From Rhizomys pruinosus (taxonomy: Eukaryota > Chordata > Mammalia > Rodentia > Spalacidae): a stretch of 64,000 nt of DNA. The notes below the pieces were generated by a model, which worked only from the letters and a program-made list of their open reading frames with translations, did not search any database and was not told the origin of the DNA. Below are positions 12,801 through 24,082 of the stretch, piece after piece (positions within the stretch are counted from its first letter, which is position 1; the number at the start of each line of letters is the position of its first letter). The translations under genes were made by a program, and so were the position numbers. The stretch covers positions 837,943 through 901,942 of the forward strand of contig VZQC01011008.1 in the NCBI GenBank assembly GCA_009823505.1, given 5' to 3'.

Positions 12801-13434
12801 TTTTTGAGGCAGGGTCTCTTATAGCCCCAGCTGTTCTGGAACTCACTCTGTAGACCAGGCTGGCCTTGAACTCACAGAGATCTGCCTGCCTCTGCCTCCA
12901 GAGGACTGAGATCAAAGGCGTGCGCCCCCACACCCAGCTTAAGATGGTTCTTAGCCACCATGTGGGTGCTGGGAATTGAACCCGGGTCCTCTGCAAGACC
13001 AGTCAGTGCTCTTAACTGCTAAGTCATCTCCTCCAGCCCCCGACAGTGAATTTCTTAAAAAGACTCCTGTTTCCTCCACACTACAACGATCTTAGCATAA
13101 GAGATACACCATAGTGATATGTGTATGGTGCCACACACGTCCAAGCTCAGCACTCAGGGGCAGGAGAACAGGGAGTTCAAAGCCAGCCTCAGCTACCCAG
13201 GAGTTTGAGGCTAGCCTGAATGAACTACAGACCTTTACTACTACTCGCCCTTAGCAGCAGGTAATGAACAGTTGACTACAGGAAGACAGCAACAGTTTCC
13301 TTCTACCCCACCTCAACATCATCCAGTCCCATCATACACGAGACAAAAGCTAGGCTCTGAAACATGACTAGGGAGGGCAGACCAGAACAAATAACACAAA
13401 CCTCTTAACAAATAAAAGCTTATCTACTGCTTAC

Positions 13435-13611
13435 CTTCCCTCATATATGAAAGGGCTTTTTTTTTTAAATTATCTGTCAGCTGTTTCTGTTTAGTCAGAT
13501 AATCCAAAATATAAATATTTGGAGCAAAATTTATCATGTTCTGTTCTCCACAGCCATAAGGCATCCGAATAAGTGAGGCTAAGCCGTTGATAGAAGGACC
13601 AAGAATATCTC
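13435..13611 (-). CDS. Cd109: Cd109 thioester exon, copy 2 (window exon 18)
   Basis: A 177-nt exon, phase 1 to 1. It begins (G)[17 protein letters not shown], then [20 protein letters not shown] and ends ALSYMRE plus G. The CGEQ motif (13541-13552) forms the internal Cys-Gln thioester that becomes reactive on activation and can bind nucleophiles covalently (known of the family). The acceptor is GTGCTTCCAG and the donor GTAAGCAGTA. It follows exon 17 in order. Its translation is identical to that of the copy at 4172-4348. The N at 13685 is 74 bases upstream, in the intron. Confidence 0.95.
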
Positions 13612-13684
13612 CTGGAAGCACAAAACACTAGGTTCATTTGCGAACGCTCGGCACTCTTACCTGCTGGCAGCAGACTCCACTTCA

Positions 13685-13685
13685 N
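13685..13685. other. Single undetermined base (N)
   Basis: An N is inserted between CTTCA and TAGAGACACC. Copy 1 reads CTTCATAGAGACACC without interruption, so no base is missing here. It looks like a joining mark left by the assembly. Confidence 0.95.
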
Positions 13686-15529
13686 TAGAGACACCTCCCA
13701 TAGAGAAGGGGAGGGCAGAGTAGAAACGGTCAGAAAAACAACAACGCAACGGAACTTAACATGGGTTCTGTGATAAATTAGGCTTCTGCCTCAGTTAAAG
13801 ATGGGGCAAACACTTAAGTTTTCCTCTAAATCTTACACAAAAAATGTCAGGAATTGACCATTAAGAACAATCACTGATGAAAAATATGTTGCCATTAGTA
13901 TTCTTCAGATAAGCAGAACTTTACCCCAAGCTGTTAATAATTAAAAAGAGATTGTTTTCTAAAACAGCAAAAGACTTCAGTGCCTTTCAAAATGCTCTGT
14001 TCAGCAACAACATAGATCTATTAAGTATATTTCAACAGATTTCACAGTCAAAATGGCTTGGGAATATTCTTCAAAGGTATTAATATAAAGTTAAGCAAGC
14101 CATATTCTTTTTTATGTTTTCAGTTTTTATTGAATCTTGATATTTCATACATAATTTTTCAATCAATCTTAATCGCTTTAATACTTGCTTCTCCCTTGGC
14201 ACCCTCCCACAGCCCACCCACCATCATGTGTTAGGGTCCATTGAGCCAAACTTCTCTCCCCGCCCACTCCTCAGAGCCAGCTCATCCCCTGAGCTCTAGT
14301 CAGCCTATGAAGAGTCCATTCCTGAAGAAGGCCAAGTCTTCCTCACCCAACCACAATCAGCTGCCAATATTTATTCAGCCAAGATTGGGTGCTGCTACCC
14401 ATTTCTGCAGTTCTGTGCTGGGGTTTTGCCCAGCTGTGACAAGCCGTATTCTTAAGTCTTCTGCCTACATTCTCACACTGTGACTCAGGAAAGGAAATAA
14501 AAATTCAGATATAGGGACACAGTTCTGTAGGAGAAAGAATGTCCTGTGTAATTAATCTTGAAAACCTACAGCACACTGAGTTTGCCCAGTGAAAATCTGA
14601 TCCTAAAAGACACGAGCACAAAAACAAAAAGAAAGAAAGAAAAAGAAACAAACAGGCTATAGCTACAAGCCTGTCATCAGTTAACAAGAAAACACAGAAG
14701 TTATATTATTACTACTGCAGGCTATAATATTTTTTAAAACATTAAATATGTCTTAATAAAAAGGGGACATAATGAGACAGTTCAAAGAAAGATGGTGATA
14801 TTCATATATTCTGTCTATGCAGCCATTTTTAATATATTTACTTTTATGTGCATGTATGCATGCCTGCCTAAGGGGCCCACAGAGGCCAGAAGAGGGCCTT
14901 GTATCTCCTGGAGCTGGAGTTATGGGCAGTTGTGAGCCACCATGTGGGTGCTGGGAACTGAACCCTGGTTCTCTGAAAGAGCAGTTAGTGTTCTTAATGG
15001 CTGAGTCATCTCTCCAGTCCCCATAGTGAATTTTTGAAAATCCACTGCTTACATCAAGCATAAAAATTAAAGCTCCAAGAATTTCTGTGATCATAGAGGG
15101 ACTCATTCCTAAGGAAGAGTAGTGGTGCACACTTAAAATGCAAGGCTTCCCTCTTTGTAGCTGAGCATGCATGCATGTATTACGTGTGTGCACATCTGTG
15201 TTATGGTATATGTGCAGCTCATCCCCCAGTGTGTACACTACATGCCCCCAGTATCCCCACATTGCAACAGACAGTAACTCAGAATTTATTGTCCTAAGTA
15301 GAAAACTTCTTAAGAATTATAGGTAGGGTTCCAAATAAAGTCTTTTACAAATGGGCTAGCTGCTTGGAGTTACAATCTAAGCCATAACATCTATGGGCAA
15401 GATGTAAAAGAACTCTGAAAAAGTATCTTGAGTCCTAACACCATAAAGACTTAACAATATCTCTCTAACTAGGTAAGAAATATAGTATCATATACAAATT
15501 AAGGGAATAGTGATACACACTTATCTTAC

Positions 15530-15674
15530 CAATTGCTGTGATCTGAACTTTTTCACTGCCATTGACTGTGTCAGGAGGAAAAAAGAAACTCAAAGTTTTC
15601 ACAGTAGTTACTTCTATGTCATCAGTCAAATCAAATAAGATGGATTGTGAATATGATTTTTCTATTCCTTCAGC
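15530..15674 (-). CDS. Cd109: Cd109 window exon 17 (CUB-like part)
   Basis: A 145-nt exon, 48 codons plus one base. It begins AEGIEKSYSQSILFDLTDDI, then SFFFPPDTVNGSEKVQITAI plus G. NGS is a sequon. The acceptor is TTATTAAACAG and the donor GTAAGATAAG. It joins the thioester exon through a split glycine, giving [14 protein letters not shown]. It lies 73 bp outside the right end of the duplicated segment, so it exists once in the window. Confidence 0.96.
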
Positions 15675-15699
15675 CTGTTTAATAAAGGACACAATTAAC

Positions 15700-16383
15700 A
15701 TGTCTATTATCTGTTAAGAGAGACCATAAGCAGGTATGATGACATGTAGCCTGCTATGGCTGTATTTTGGGTATAAACTGACTTCCAATGTGCTAAGCAT
15801 TTCATGTCTACTTAAACTGAGAAAACATTTCATGGAATGGCACTAAAAATTACAAAGGAGAAGATGAAAATGTGACAAAGAAACCTGTCTCAATTAGGTT
15901 CTATTGTTAGAAGCACTTAGAAGCACTAAGTACCTTAACTGAAATCACATTTAATAGGGCAGAGATCAAACCCAAGGCAATCTCATCCCAGAAGAAGAGG
16001 CTTCTCCACTATGCTGGCTCTCTTTTTATGCAGAAAGTCTCCCAAAAAAGTACACAAAGTCTTCTCTGAGGAACTCTGACATGTTCATTCTACCTATCAA
16101 CTTGACCATAACACAGTTTGTAGATATAAATGACTATAAAAATACTTTATAGGCCTTAAGGTCATGCTTCTGATCAAACTTAAAAAGGAAACTGGCATTT
16201 ATTCTACAAGGTATATGGGTTGCATTTTTACACAGAGGCAAGGGAAACCCAACATCCCAGGAGGATGAAGGAGAGGACATCTTAAGATTATCAATGAACT
16301 TAGCAGAAGAAAACCATCTTCTGTTTGCTTTTCAATTATGTGCTGTATTTCCATTTAGTTTATCTAAGACTGCAAATATTTAC
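15700..16383. other. Cd109: Intron between exons 16 and 17
   Basis: About 700 bp without recognisable repeats; it appears to be ordinary unique intron sequence. Confidence 0.6.
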
Positions 16384-16602
16384 CTTCACTACAACCGTCT
16401 GAGTGACAGCATCTGAAGCAGAGGATGAGAAAGCTTTGACTGTGATGGGAATTTCTCCCAGATGTTTTGGCTTGATAGGGAAAAGAACAGTTACCCCATC
16501 CTCGCTGGGAACCAGAACTGTCTGGTCGGTTCCTGTGGAATTCATTTCATTTGAAGTCATTAAAATATCAAAGTTGTCACTTTCCTCAATATCTATCATA
16601 AC
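16384..16602 (-). CDS. Cd109: Cd109 window exon 16 (domain 7 into CUB)
   Basis: A 219-nt exon, 73 codons, phase 0 to 0. It begins VMIDIEESDNFDILMTSNEM, includes an NST sequon and LFPIKPKHLGEIPITVKAFS, and ends TQTVVVK. The LGEIPITV block is conserved. The acceptor is TCCCTTCTAG and the donor GTAAATATTT. The 1,055-bp retro-insertion lies only about 50 bp upstream of its acceptor. Confidence 0.95.
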
Positions 16603-16652
16603 CTAGAAGGGAAAAAATAGAAATCAACAGCTCTTTAGTAAAGTGTTTTCTT

Positions 16653-17707
16653 TCTTTTTTTTTTTTTTTGTTTTTTTTTTTTTAATTTTTTATTGATGGC
16701 TATTGTGCTTTTATACATCATTTTCCATTCAGACAGGCATATTTCCCTTTCACTTCCCCCCAGCCCCCCACCCCATCCCAGATCATGTATTCTGACATAA
16801 ACTGTCTGCATCTTTCAGGTTTTATTTTTTTTCATTTTTTTAGCTATAAGTGATAATCCATGAGTATGCATCTTCGTGCAAAACCAATCTGTAGGCTGTT
16901 GTGCCCAACCCCCACATCCCACATTCAGTGGAGGTTGACAGGTTGTTTGTTTTCAATCAAGTTGATCAATAGAGTGTCCAGACTACATCGCTGTGTAGTT
17001 TCACCGTTCACCGCCCATTCGGCAGCTTTACATTTTACCACGCCCCCTCTTCCGAGATTGTTCCCTAGGCTTAGAAAAAGGGGCACCAGGTGGATGAGAA
17101 GTAAAACTGTCCTCTCTCTCTGGAGCTGTTGAATTGGATTCTGGTCATTCCTGGCTTGTTTCCCCTTCAATGGGTTGACAGTTTGTTCAGGAGTAACCCT
17201 TTCGATCCTACTAATGAAGCACACCGCAATTAGATATATAGGTATTAAGCGCACTAAATAGTTATGGTAGGTTTACTTTGGCATAGACACATATGTTTTG
17301 GATGATATGTTAATTTATGAATTATATTTTTACCCCTGATAAATATAACAGGATCTTACTGTGGCTTATGCAACATCCTTCCTAACCTGTAGAGGATGTA
17401 GGACTTGTGGCATCAGCCATGGGTTATTCCCCAAGGAGAATGAGCAAACAGCCAATTAGATTTGGGTATAAAGGCAACATGGCTGCCTCTGCTGCAAGTA
17501 TTTCCAGGCAGGTGAAGTGTAGCTGGTGCTTGACTCAAGAGGTGTAGCTGGTGCTTGACTCAAGGAGACCGTATTTGCTTATTTGTTTAGTGGCCTTTGG
17601 GAACTCTCTGGCATTCCAGAGGCATCTGTACCCTTGATGTGCGGTCTCAATACATCCCCCCCACGTTAACGTCAGGTCTTCGGCATCGTGCAGGGTCCTT
17701 TTGCATC
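16653..17707 (-). mobile_element. 1,055-bp retro-insertion with 17-bp target-site duplication
   Basis: The sequence TAGTAAAGTGTTTTCTT stands at 16636-16652 and again at 17708-17724. The insert starts (plus strand) with a long T run, so it is an A-tailed transcript on the minus strand, inserted by L1-type target-primed reverse transcription. Its last 200 bases resemble the L1 3' end also seen at 39174-39303 (AATATGCCTGTCTG, CCATCAATAAAAAATT). The 5' part (16870-17707) is not recognised. Read on the plus strand, it carries a TATAAA (17467-17472) and a CCAAT (17452-17456) like an LTR promoter, and a 24-bp tandem repeat (17518-17564). Confidence 0.8.
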
Positions 17708-18173
17708 TAGTAAAGTGTTTTCTTATCACTGTTTTAAGTGCTATTACATCTGTGCAACTTAAGATGAGAGAAAAATGAGGCAAAATTTGACCAAGAAGAG
17801 GAAAAAGTGTTATCAGGGAGACAGGATTTATTAGATAATTTTCTCTTCTACCTCAAGATGCATCTGAGGAAAAGCACCCCTGGCTTCCTGTCCAGTCCTT
17901 TTACTGACACTAAATTCTCACATTTCACAAAGCCATGGAATAGTCAAGCTGAACACACACACACACACACAAATATTTCATTTATTAGTCTCACCACCAG
18001 CCTAATTTAACAGTGATCCTAAGAGACCCAGGTCCCAGTATGGAAGCACGAGACAAGTTAAAAACTGTCCTATCCATTGAGAGTCCCTGCAACCATTGAC
18101 AGCCCCTGCAAAAATTATTCCAAGAAAAGTGTGGCTCAGACATTAGTCCTGAAGCATATCTTAGTTGCAAACT

Positions 18174-18312
18174 TTTTTTTTGAGACAGGTTCTCCCTGAA
18201 GCCCTAGCTGGCAGAACTCACTATTGTAGACCAGTCTGGCCTTGAACTCAGAGAACCACCTGCCTCTGCCTCCTGAATGCTGAAATTAAAGGCATGCACC
18301 AACATGTACAGC
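18174..18312 (-). mobile_element. B1 SINE, antisense
   Basis: TTTTTGAGACAGGTTCTCCC to AAATTAAAGGCATGCACC. Confidence 0.88.
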
Positions 18313-18379
18313 AATTGCAAACTTTTAATATATGTTGAAGTTGTTCCTCTCATCAAGTAGTACTGTTCCAGGTCTTACT

Positions 18380-18381
18380 GT

Positions 18382-18467
<86 letters not shown>
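18380..18467. repeat. (TG)n(GA)n compound microsatellite
   Basis: A TG run of about 48 bases followed directly by a GA run of about 40 bases. Confidence 0.95.
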
Positions 18468-18469
<2 letters not shown>

Positions 18470-18470
<1 letters not shown>

Positions 18471-18602
18471 AAAGACTTGCTGTGTAGCCCTAGCTGGCTT
18501 TGAACTCACTATGTAAACCAGGCTAGCCTCAAACATGCAGCAATCTCCTGCTTCTGCCTCCTAAGTAGTAGGATTATAGGTATGCACCAGTACAACCAGC
18601 AT
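18470..18602 (-). mobile_element. Diverged antisense B1
   Basis: TGTAGCCCTAGCTGGCTTTG, ACCAGGCTAGCCTCAAACAT and ATTATAGGTATGCACCAG. Confidence 0.75.
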
Positions 18603-18689
18603 AAGCCTTACAGTTTAAAACTTTCCAGTTTATTTTCTTACTTTTCAATAGTAATTTCTGTTTACATAATGATTCCCATTATGGGAAAC

Positions 18690-18815
18690 TACAATTAAGT
18701 TATGAAACTACAATTAAGTTATGAAGTTATTTGCTAATAAGTAGTTATTATGAAGTTATTTGCTAATAAGTAAGGAAACCACAATTAAGTTATGAAGTTA
18801 TTTGCTAAGAAGTAG
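18690..18815. repeat. Short tandem duplication array
   Basis: CTACAATTAAGTTATGAA and GAAGTTATTTGCTAATAAGT recur two to three times in overlapping order, a small local expansion of AT-rich sequence. Confidence 0.8.
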
Positions 18816-18913
18816 CAGATTAGATATTATAGTCCATATGATTGGATCCTCTGTTTATTACACTTTACTATTCCAACCACATTTAAAAGTATAGTTATAA
18901 AATAAAAAGCTGA

Positions 18914-19070
18914 GAGCCAGGCGTGGTAGTGCATGGCTTTAATCCCAGCACTTAGGAGGCAGAGGCAGGTGGATCTCTTGTGAGATCAAGGCCAGCCTGG
19001 ACTACATAGCAAGTTAGAGACCAGCTAGGGTTACAGGAAGACCTTGTCTCAAAAAAAGACAACAAAAAAT
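18914..19070 (+). mobile_element. B1 SINE
   Basis: GCCAGGCGTGGTAGTGCATG to CCTTGTCTCAAAAAAAGAC. An ID-like fragment follows at 19095-19160. Confidence 0.9.
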
Positions 19071-19702
19071 AAAAATAAAATAAAAGGCTGGAACTTGAGC
19101 ATATAGCTCAGTGGTAGATTGTGTGTTTATTCAATTTCTAAAACCAAAAAGTACTCAGTAATTCAAATATTTTTAAATTTTTTACTATGTAGTTATGTAC
19201 TTTAATGATGGTATTTCACACAATAAAATTAACAGCACTTGCTTTACTACTCTATCACCACTATAGACACAACATAAACACTGGTTCTAATCCCTGCCTT
19301 CCAGGGAACTGACTCACAACATAAATCCTTGGAAATATACTGTCCTGAATAACCATGGGGACTACAAACATAACAGAGTGGGTAAGGTTCTTTGGGAAAT
19401 GAATCCTGGCTGCAAGCCAAGTCCTGAAGAGAAGAAATTCTTGCCAACTGCAATGGATACAAAATGTGGATAAGCAAAGAAGCATTCTAGATATAGAGGG
19501 CCAGGGAGAAATGCAGGAGGGTGAAAGAGAAAGACAAGCCCATGACCACAGGGAAGTTCCCCGGCTAACCAGGAGGATCTATGCTAGGGAGCCAAGAGAA
19601 TGTCCGGATGTACTGATAGACCCAGAGACAAACAGGCAGAAGAAATCGCTGACAAAGTACATCTATTTTCATTCCCAGGAAATGTATAAAATGCTTGGAG
19701 GA

Positions 19703-19800
19703 TCTTTGTGAGTTCAAGGCCAGCCTGCTCTACAGAGTGAGTTCCAGGACAGCTGGGGCTACAGGGAGACCCTATCTCGAAAAGACAAAAAAAAAAAAAA
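19703..19800 (+). mobile_element. 5'-truncated B1 with target-site duplication
   Basis: Starts inside B1 at TCTTTGTGAGTTCAAGGCC and ends in A14. ATGCTTGGAGGA stands at 19691-19702 and at 19801-19812, marking a clean retro-insertion. Confidence 0.88.
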
Positions 19801-19944
19801 ATGCTTGGAGGAATTCCAGATGCGTGATACCTCCCTAGGAGTTGTTGGTCAGGGAAGGTATCACCACTGTCTTGTTGCCTACTAAAACCAGATGATAACT
19901 CTATTGCTGAAGATATCATACACTGGTTATAAAACATACAGAGG

Positions 19945-20165
19945 GCTGGAGAGATGGCTCAGCAGTTAAGAGCACCGACTGCTCTTGCAGAGGACCCGGG
20001 TTCGATTCCCAGCACCCACATGACGGCTAAGAACCATCTTTGACTCTAGTTCCAGGGTAATCCAACACCCTCCTCTGACCTCCACGGCATTGCACAACAT
20101 GGGTGCACCAACCTACATGCAGACAGTACACTCATACACATAAAAAATAATTTTAAAAATGTTTA
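19945..20165 (+). mobile_element. B2/B3-type SINE
   Basis: GGGCTGGAGAGATGGCTCAG to ACACTCATACACATAAAAA. Confidence 0.93.
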
Positions 20166-20289
20166 AAAGGCATACAGAAATGCTGGAACTGAGCCAGAAG
20201 CTTCCTCCCTGCTGGCCAGACCCCATAATGCTAAAAGCTGCTATGTAGACAATTGGGGAAGAAAAAAATCTGCCAACTGTGTTACCCAG

Positions 20290-21118
20290 ATGTGGATAAT
20301 ACATGCTTCAACGCCGATTTGCCAAGCAAGTTATGCCCATTGGAGCACCGGTGGCATGACAGTTATGATGATAGTCAACTGTTTTCTGATTGCTACTGAG
20401 GCTCTCTCCACAGGAGTGAATCATGCCTGCTTCTGCGGACCTGCTCAAAGGCCCAGGGCTGAATAAGTCATAGGTTCTAAGGGTGAACCTACCCAGAGAC
20501 CAGTGCTGCTGCCCTCAGCCTGGTCAGAGCAGCAAACAGTGGTCAATGCAGAGACTCAAGCTAGCTGGTCAAGGTAATGAGAATAAGTGACCGTTGAACA
20601 GTCAACCCAAAAGAGTCATCCATACTGCCCCTCAAAACCTCACGGAATATGGAGGAAGAGGGGGTCAAAAGAATGTAAGCACTGGTTGATAGAGGGGGTG
20701 GCTGTGAGATTCTGTCTTCTGGGCAGGGCATGGTCACTGTACTCATGAACTCATAGCAGCTGTAGTTGCCTACGAAAGGCTGGCACAAGACTGGGCCCAC
20801 ACTACTCAGTTACGGAAGGGGGAGGGGCTCATGGGTCCCAGCCCCTCCCCAAAGAGCTCTTGGCAATTGATGACTGCCTGAGGAAGGACAGCCAGTGTCT
20901 TTAGTGTTGTAAACTGCTCACACTTCAGTAGAGAGCCCAAATGCATGCTAAAGGCAAAGGGTCACAAACCAAAAGCCAAAGCAAAACAAAAAGACATGAA
21001 AGTGGGAGAAGGACCTGTTGGGAGGGGGGAGATGAGAGTGGGCGAGCAATAATGGGGGCGGGAGTGGCCACAATGTATTACTCACAAGTATGAAATTGTC
21101 AAAGAGAAAATCAAATTT
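20290..21118 (+). mobile_element. L1 (Lx-like) 3' untranslated region
   Basis: Includes GGAAGGACAGCCAGTGTCTT, a G-rich block (GGGAGGGGGGAGATGAGAG) and the end GTATGAAATTGTCAAAGAG, the usual order in rodent L1 3' ends. The 5' limit is uncertain. Confidence 0.65.
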
Positions 21119-21280
21119 TTTTTAATTTTTTTATTTATTCTTGTATGTGTATGAATGTACTGTCTGCATGTAGGTTGGTGCACCCGTGTCGTGCAATGCC
21201 TCGGAGGTCAGAAGAGAGTGTTGGATTCCCCTGGAACTGGAGTTAAAGAGTTCTCAGCCGCCATATGGGTGCTGGAGATC
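21119..21280 (-). mobile_element. B2/B3-type SINE, antisense, truncated
   Basis: GTGTATGAATGTACTGTCTG to GGTGCTGGAGATCGAAAA; the tRNA head end is missing. Confidence 0.85.
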
Positions 21281-21471
21281 GAAAAATTTTTAAGAACTTA
21301 AAATTAATAAGTTGAAAGGCTAAAACCAATAAAAACATATGCAACCCAAAACAACGTTAAGATGACAAACGATAAAAAGCTTAGTGATAAAAAGCTTAGC
21401 AGTCTGACGCCAAGTGCTGCATAGCCCAGACAATCCTGGTGTAGATGACTGACAAATCCTTGAATACATAC

Positions 21472-21585
21472 CTCAGTGTCATCTTTCAAATAGTTGAATA
21501 TGGTTACTTCCAAAGCAAATTTTTCACCTCTGATAACAGAGTAGGGAAGATTCAAAAAAATGAAAAATGGTTGGAAGGCCCGTAG
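21472..21585 (-). CDS. Cd109: Cd109 window exon 15 (macroglobulin domain 7)
   Basis: A 114-nt exon, 38 codons, phase 0 to 0. It begins LRAFQPFFIFLNLPYSVIRG and ends EVTIFNYLKDDTE. PFF...LPYSVIRGE is the canonical family block. The acceptor is TGTTCTTTCTAG and the donor GTATGTATTC. Confidence 0.95.
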
Positions 21586-21975
21586 CTAGAAAGAACACAA
21601 TTAATATGTATTTTTATTCAGAAAAAAAAGATGTGGTTTTTCACAATGTATACAACTAAGAGCAATTCTCACACAGCCTATGAAGTCTACAATACCTAGA
21701 CAGGTCCACTTGTCCATCAACATAAAGCAAACAACTCACACCAAATGACTTGATTTTTAACATAATAATACCTGTACTGCATTAAGTACCTAATAGGCTC
21801 TAAGCGCTTCATATACTGTATTCATTATACCCCTAATTTTATACCCCTACTTTATGTTTTAAAAAACTGATGTGCAGAAATCTCTGTAACTACTAACTCC
21901 ATCCAGTCCTGTCTGATACCAAAACAGGTTGCCCCTCAGTTACACTGCATTGACTGCTTTAAAAGCCACTTTCCA

Positions 21976-22180
21976 GGGGTTGGAGAGGAGCTCAGTGGTT
22001 AAAAGCACTGGTTGCTCTTGCAGAGGACCCGGGTTCAATTCCCAGCACCCAATGCCAGCTAACAATTGTAACTCCAACCCTCTTCTGACCTCCTCAGGCA
22101 TTGCAGGACACAGGGGTATTTACACACATGCAAGCAAGGCACTCATACACATAAAAATAATAAATAAAACTATTATTTAG
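21976..22180 (+). mobile_element. B2/B3-type SINE
   Basis: GGGGTTGGAGAGGAGCTCAG to ACTCATACACATAAAAATAA. Confidence 0.85.
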
Positions 22181-22528
22181 AAGTCACTGTCTAATCGAAC
22201 CATGCCTATTTTAGACCAAAGTGGGGGAAATTTCATGGCTTACTCTCTTCTTACATGTGTTTGTGTGTACATACACTTACCTGCCTCTCCTAGGTGACCC
22301 AACTCTGAAACTGTTAGCTAAGACATACAGGAGAGGCCAGCCCCTCCCCTGCCTGAGACTAGGCCTGGTTTACTTTAAGCCAGTGGTCACACAGGTAGCA
22401 GTGAGTACCTCTACCAGGCATGGCCCAACCATGGTCCTGTGGGCAACATGCAGCCAAAGGCAACTATGAATGTGGTCCAATACAAAATCACAAACTTACT
22501 TAAAACAGTGAAAGTTTTTTAGAATTTT

Positions 22529-22905
22529 TTTTTTGTCTTTTTGAGACAGGGTCTTCGTGTAGTCCCACCAGATGTACAACTTGCTATGTAGACCAGGCCG
22601 GCCTCAATCTCACAGAAATCCACCTTCCTCTGCCTCCTAAGTGCTGGGACTAAAGGTGTGCACTACTGCACCCAATTGAGGTATTTATTCTTTGAAACTC
22701 AACTGCACATTTCTTGGTGGATGACAATGCTTCACACAATGTCAAAATGTTAGTAGTGCCTTCAAGGTTTTCAAGGGCATTTTTTTTTTTTTGGTCTTTT
22801 TGAGACAGGGTCTTCCTGTAGTCCCAGCTGTCCTGGAACTCACTCTGTAGACCAGGCTGGCCTTGAACTCACAAAGATCCGCCTGCCTCTGCCTCCCAAG
22901 CATTT
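22529..22905 (-). mobile_element. Two antisense B1 SINEs
   Basis: 22529-22677 is near complete. 22782-22905 lacks the B1 5' end and stops at GCCTCCCAAGC. About 100 bp of other sequence separates them. Confidence 0.87.
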
Positions 22906-23895
22906 GTAGAATAAACATCTTAGACTCTCACAGTGACTGAATGGCACAATGGACACTTGATGAGTTGTCAGTAGTCAGGATTGAACCAATCAAGAATTTA
23001 CTCGTATCTCTCATAATTCTTGGTGTTTTTGATTATTAGCATATGGTTTATTATTTAGGACATAGAATATATCTTTGTTGCTGGATGTATTAGACCCCCA
23101 CAGATCAAATAATTTGAGATTCCATATGGGTACCTATACATATGGGATATTTGTTTAGATGTTCACATAAATAAACTACCTGTTTAAAATGACCCAAGTA
23201 TCTACCACATAAACCCAAAGCACTTTTCAATACACACTGAATTTTTCACGAATGTAACTGTTTTATGACCCAAAGGAGACTGTGCCTTATTTTGTTTAAA
23301 ATCTTGCTACAAGTTGTTCATACCGCCATAGGCATTCAAGATTTTTAAGTTACTAAAATAATATATGCATATAAACCTGCACTTCTAACTCTAAAACACA
23401 CGGAGATTTTAAGCATGCTATAAACATTTACGTGTGTCACTCTGTCTTCTAGCATAGCAGTGCCTGATCACTTACATATTAAAATATGTATTATGTTATT
23501 TACAGTATTTTCCTTCATTTTACCTTTTTTTACTTATATACTATTTTGGAAATTATATATGTATGCATATTTTCTTTTCTATTACTTTCACTTAGGGATG
23601 GTAAGAAGCAATACAATTATCTGCTGTAAATAGAAGGTTTCGGGTATAACAGAAGTGACAGGTGTTGATCTAAGCCCATTTATGGTCTTTATATTCCCCT
23701 TAGTAACTGAAAACAAGATGTGATAAAATTTGACTATAATCTTGCAGGAATGCAGGCTAGGAGACACCTTGAGAAGTTATGCTCATCTTTAAAGTAATCT
23801 GGTGATTTGATTGGAAGTTGTTACATCAAATCAACAGTAAACTTCATAACCAAATCTAGCAAGTTAATATACCTCAGATTCAAAAATTTAACTCA
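22906..23895. other. Cd109: Intron stretch without recognised elements
   Basis: AT-rich intron sequence between exons 15 and 14; no repeat or coding signal identified. Confidence 0.5.
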
Positions 23896-23897
23896 GG

Positions 23898-24082
23898 GCC
23901 AGCAAAATGGCTCAGTAGGTAAAGCCACTTGCTACACAAGTCTGACAACCTGAGTTTAATCCTCAGAACTCATATAAAGAGATAAAGAGATAAAGAGATA
24001 AAGAGAACTGACTCCACAAGGTTGTCCTCTGACTTCCACATGCACACTGTCACACACGTGTGCACAAACACACACACACAAT
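23898..24082 (+). mobile_element. B2-family SINE with internal AGATAA repeat
   Basis: GGGCCAGCAAAATGGCTCAG head. Four GATAAA-type units (23976-24005) expand its middle, followed by GGTTGTCCTCTGACTTCCAC and a CA run. Confidence 0.75.

Larger units (their letters stand above)
9305..15457. repeat. Direct duplication, copy 2
   Basis: The partner of 1-6195. Counterparts of copy 1 elements sit about 9.26-9.3 kb later: B2-family SINE plus (CA)n 10150-10318, ID-like about 10690-10795, B1 10845-10945, B2 11850-12060, TTTA array 12740-12802, B1/B2 composite 12803-13040, B1-like 13110-13225, L1-like 14115-14430, B2 14828-15023. From 9305 to 13684 it differs from copy 1 by many 1-3 base indels. From 13686 onward the two are nearly identical. 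A B1 tail around 10935-10955 has lost about 25 bases relative to copy 1. Confidence 0.95.

Noticed and set aside
16925..17254. 109-codon minus-strand open frame in the retro-insertion
   Set aside because: Could be a relic of a mobile-element protein but matches no motif I know; not called as a gene.
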